Assembly: GCA_003133075.1 (NCBI GenBank)
Contig: PKZN01000169.1
Coordinates: 1 to 5,527 of the forward strand
Source of the DNA: Acidimicrobiaceae bacterium
GTDB taxonomy: Bacteria; Actinomycetota; Acidimicrobiia; Acidimicrobiales; RAAP-2
Direction: 5' to 3'
Length of the DNA: 5,527 bases
The notes under the pieces: model-generated
What the model was told of the DNA's origin: nothing
The model's input: only the letters and a program-made list of their open reading frames with translations
The model's database searches: none
Position numbers and translations under genes: made by a program
Shown here: in pieces, positions 5,381-5,527 of the stretch
Layout of the letters: the number at the start of each line of letters is the position of its first letter
How positions within the stretch are numbered: the first letter of the stretch is position 1

Positions 5381-5527
5381 CGGTCTTCTCCTCATCGACA
5401 AACCCCGCGGCGTGACCAGTCACGACGTGGTCGCCCGGGTGCGAAAGGTGCTCCAGGAACGTCGCGTCGGCCACGCGGGGACGCTCGACCCCATGGCCAC
5501 GGGGCTGCTCGTGCTGGCGGTGGGACC
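5367..5527 (+). CDS. truB: tRNA pseudouridine(55) synthase TruB, N-terminal part (runs off window)
   Basis: TruB converts uridine 55 in the T-loop of nearly all tRNAs to pseudouridine and also acts as a tRNA folding chaperone. The first 53 residues are visible: GLLLIDKPRGVTSHDVV (6-22) is the conserved start of the family, and GHAGTLDPMATGLL (35-48) carries the catalytic aspartate, D41. The frame stays open to the window edge with no disruption. The start ATG at 5367 lies inside rbfA, giving a 14-base overlap in another frame. No SD is well placed (a GAGGAG at 5342-5347 is 19 bases away), so translational coupling to rbfA is likely. In the Mycobacterium order I recall, a DHH phosphoesterase gene follows rbfA; here truB is immediate. 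Confidence 0.95.
   Translation, partial: MTTSNGLLLIDKPRGVTSHDVVARVRKVLQERRVGHAGTLDPMATGLLVLAVG

Noticed and set aside
4463..5401. Open frame on the - strand (312 codons) over the end of infB and rbfA
   Set aside because: Antisense shadow of two conserved genes, with His/Asp/Arg/Leu-biased composition and no recognisable motif.

Overview
The window holds a conserved bacterial transcription/translation cluster, all on the + strand: the end of proS, then rimP, nusA, ylxR, infB, rbfA and the start of truB. The DNA is GC-rich. NusA lacks the duplicated C-terminal acidic repeats of E. coli. IF2 has a very long Pro/Ala/Gly/Arg-rich linker. The order proS-rimP-nusA-ylxR-infB-rbfA is the one I know from Actinobacteria. 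I infer a high-GC actinobacterium; truB directly after rbfA, with no DHH-type nrnA gene between them, may suggest a lineage outside the classical Actinomycetes (Acidimicrobiia-like), but that is a weak guess.

Layout: 1-174 is the C-terminus of prolyl-tRNA synthetase. 175-366 is non-coding and carries an extended -10 promoter (232-260) followed about 40 bases later by a perfect 11-bp intrinsic-terminator hairpin with a T run (299-325), still upstream of rimP. rimP (367-855) and nusA (858-2006) are 2 bases apart. ylxR overlaps the nusA stop and appears to start at an ATA codon (2003) behind an ideal Shine-Dalgarno. A 60-base gap with a 7-bp hairpin precedes infB, which most likely starts at TTG 2309. 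rbfA (5018-5380) follows infB after 3 bases. truB starts at 5367 inside rbfA and runs off the window.

The genes serve ribosome assembly and translation initiation together with RNA polymerase control. RimP and RbfA mature the 30S subunit, IF2 brings initiator tRNA and joins subunits, NusA controls pausing and termination, YlxR is an RNA-binding protein of this operon, TruB makes tRNA pseudouridine 55, and ProRS charges tRNA-Pro. Tight spacing and overlaps argue for one polycistronic message with translational coupling.

I see no mobile element, CRISPR array, tRNA or rRNA, and no clearly new multi-gene system. The observations most worth a second look are the promoter-terminator leader ahead of the nusA operon (a candidate attenuator), the apparent ATA start of ylxR, and the acidic, valine-rich repetitive tail of NusA.
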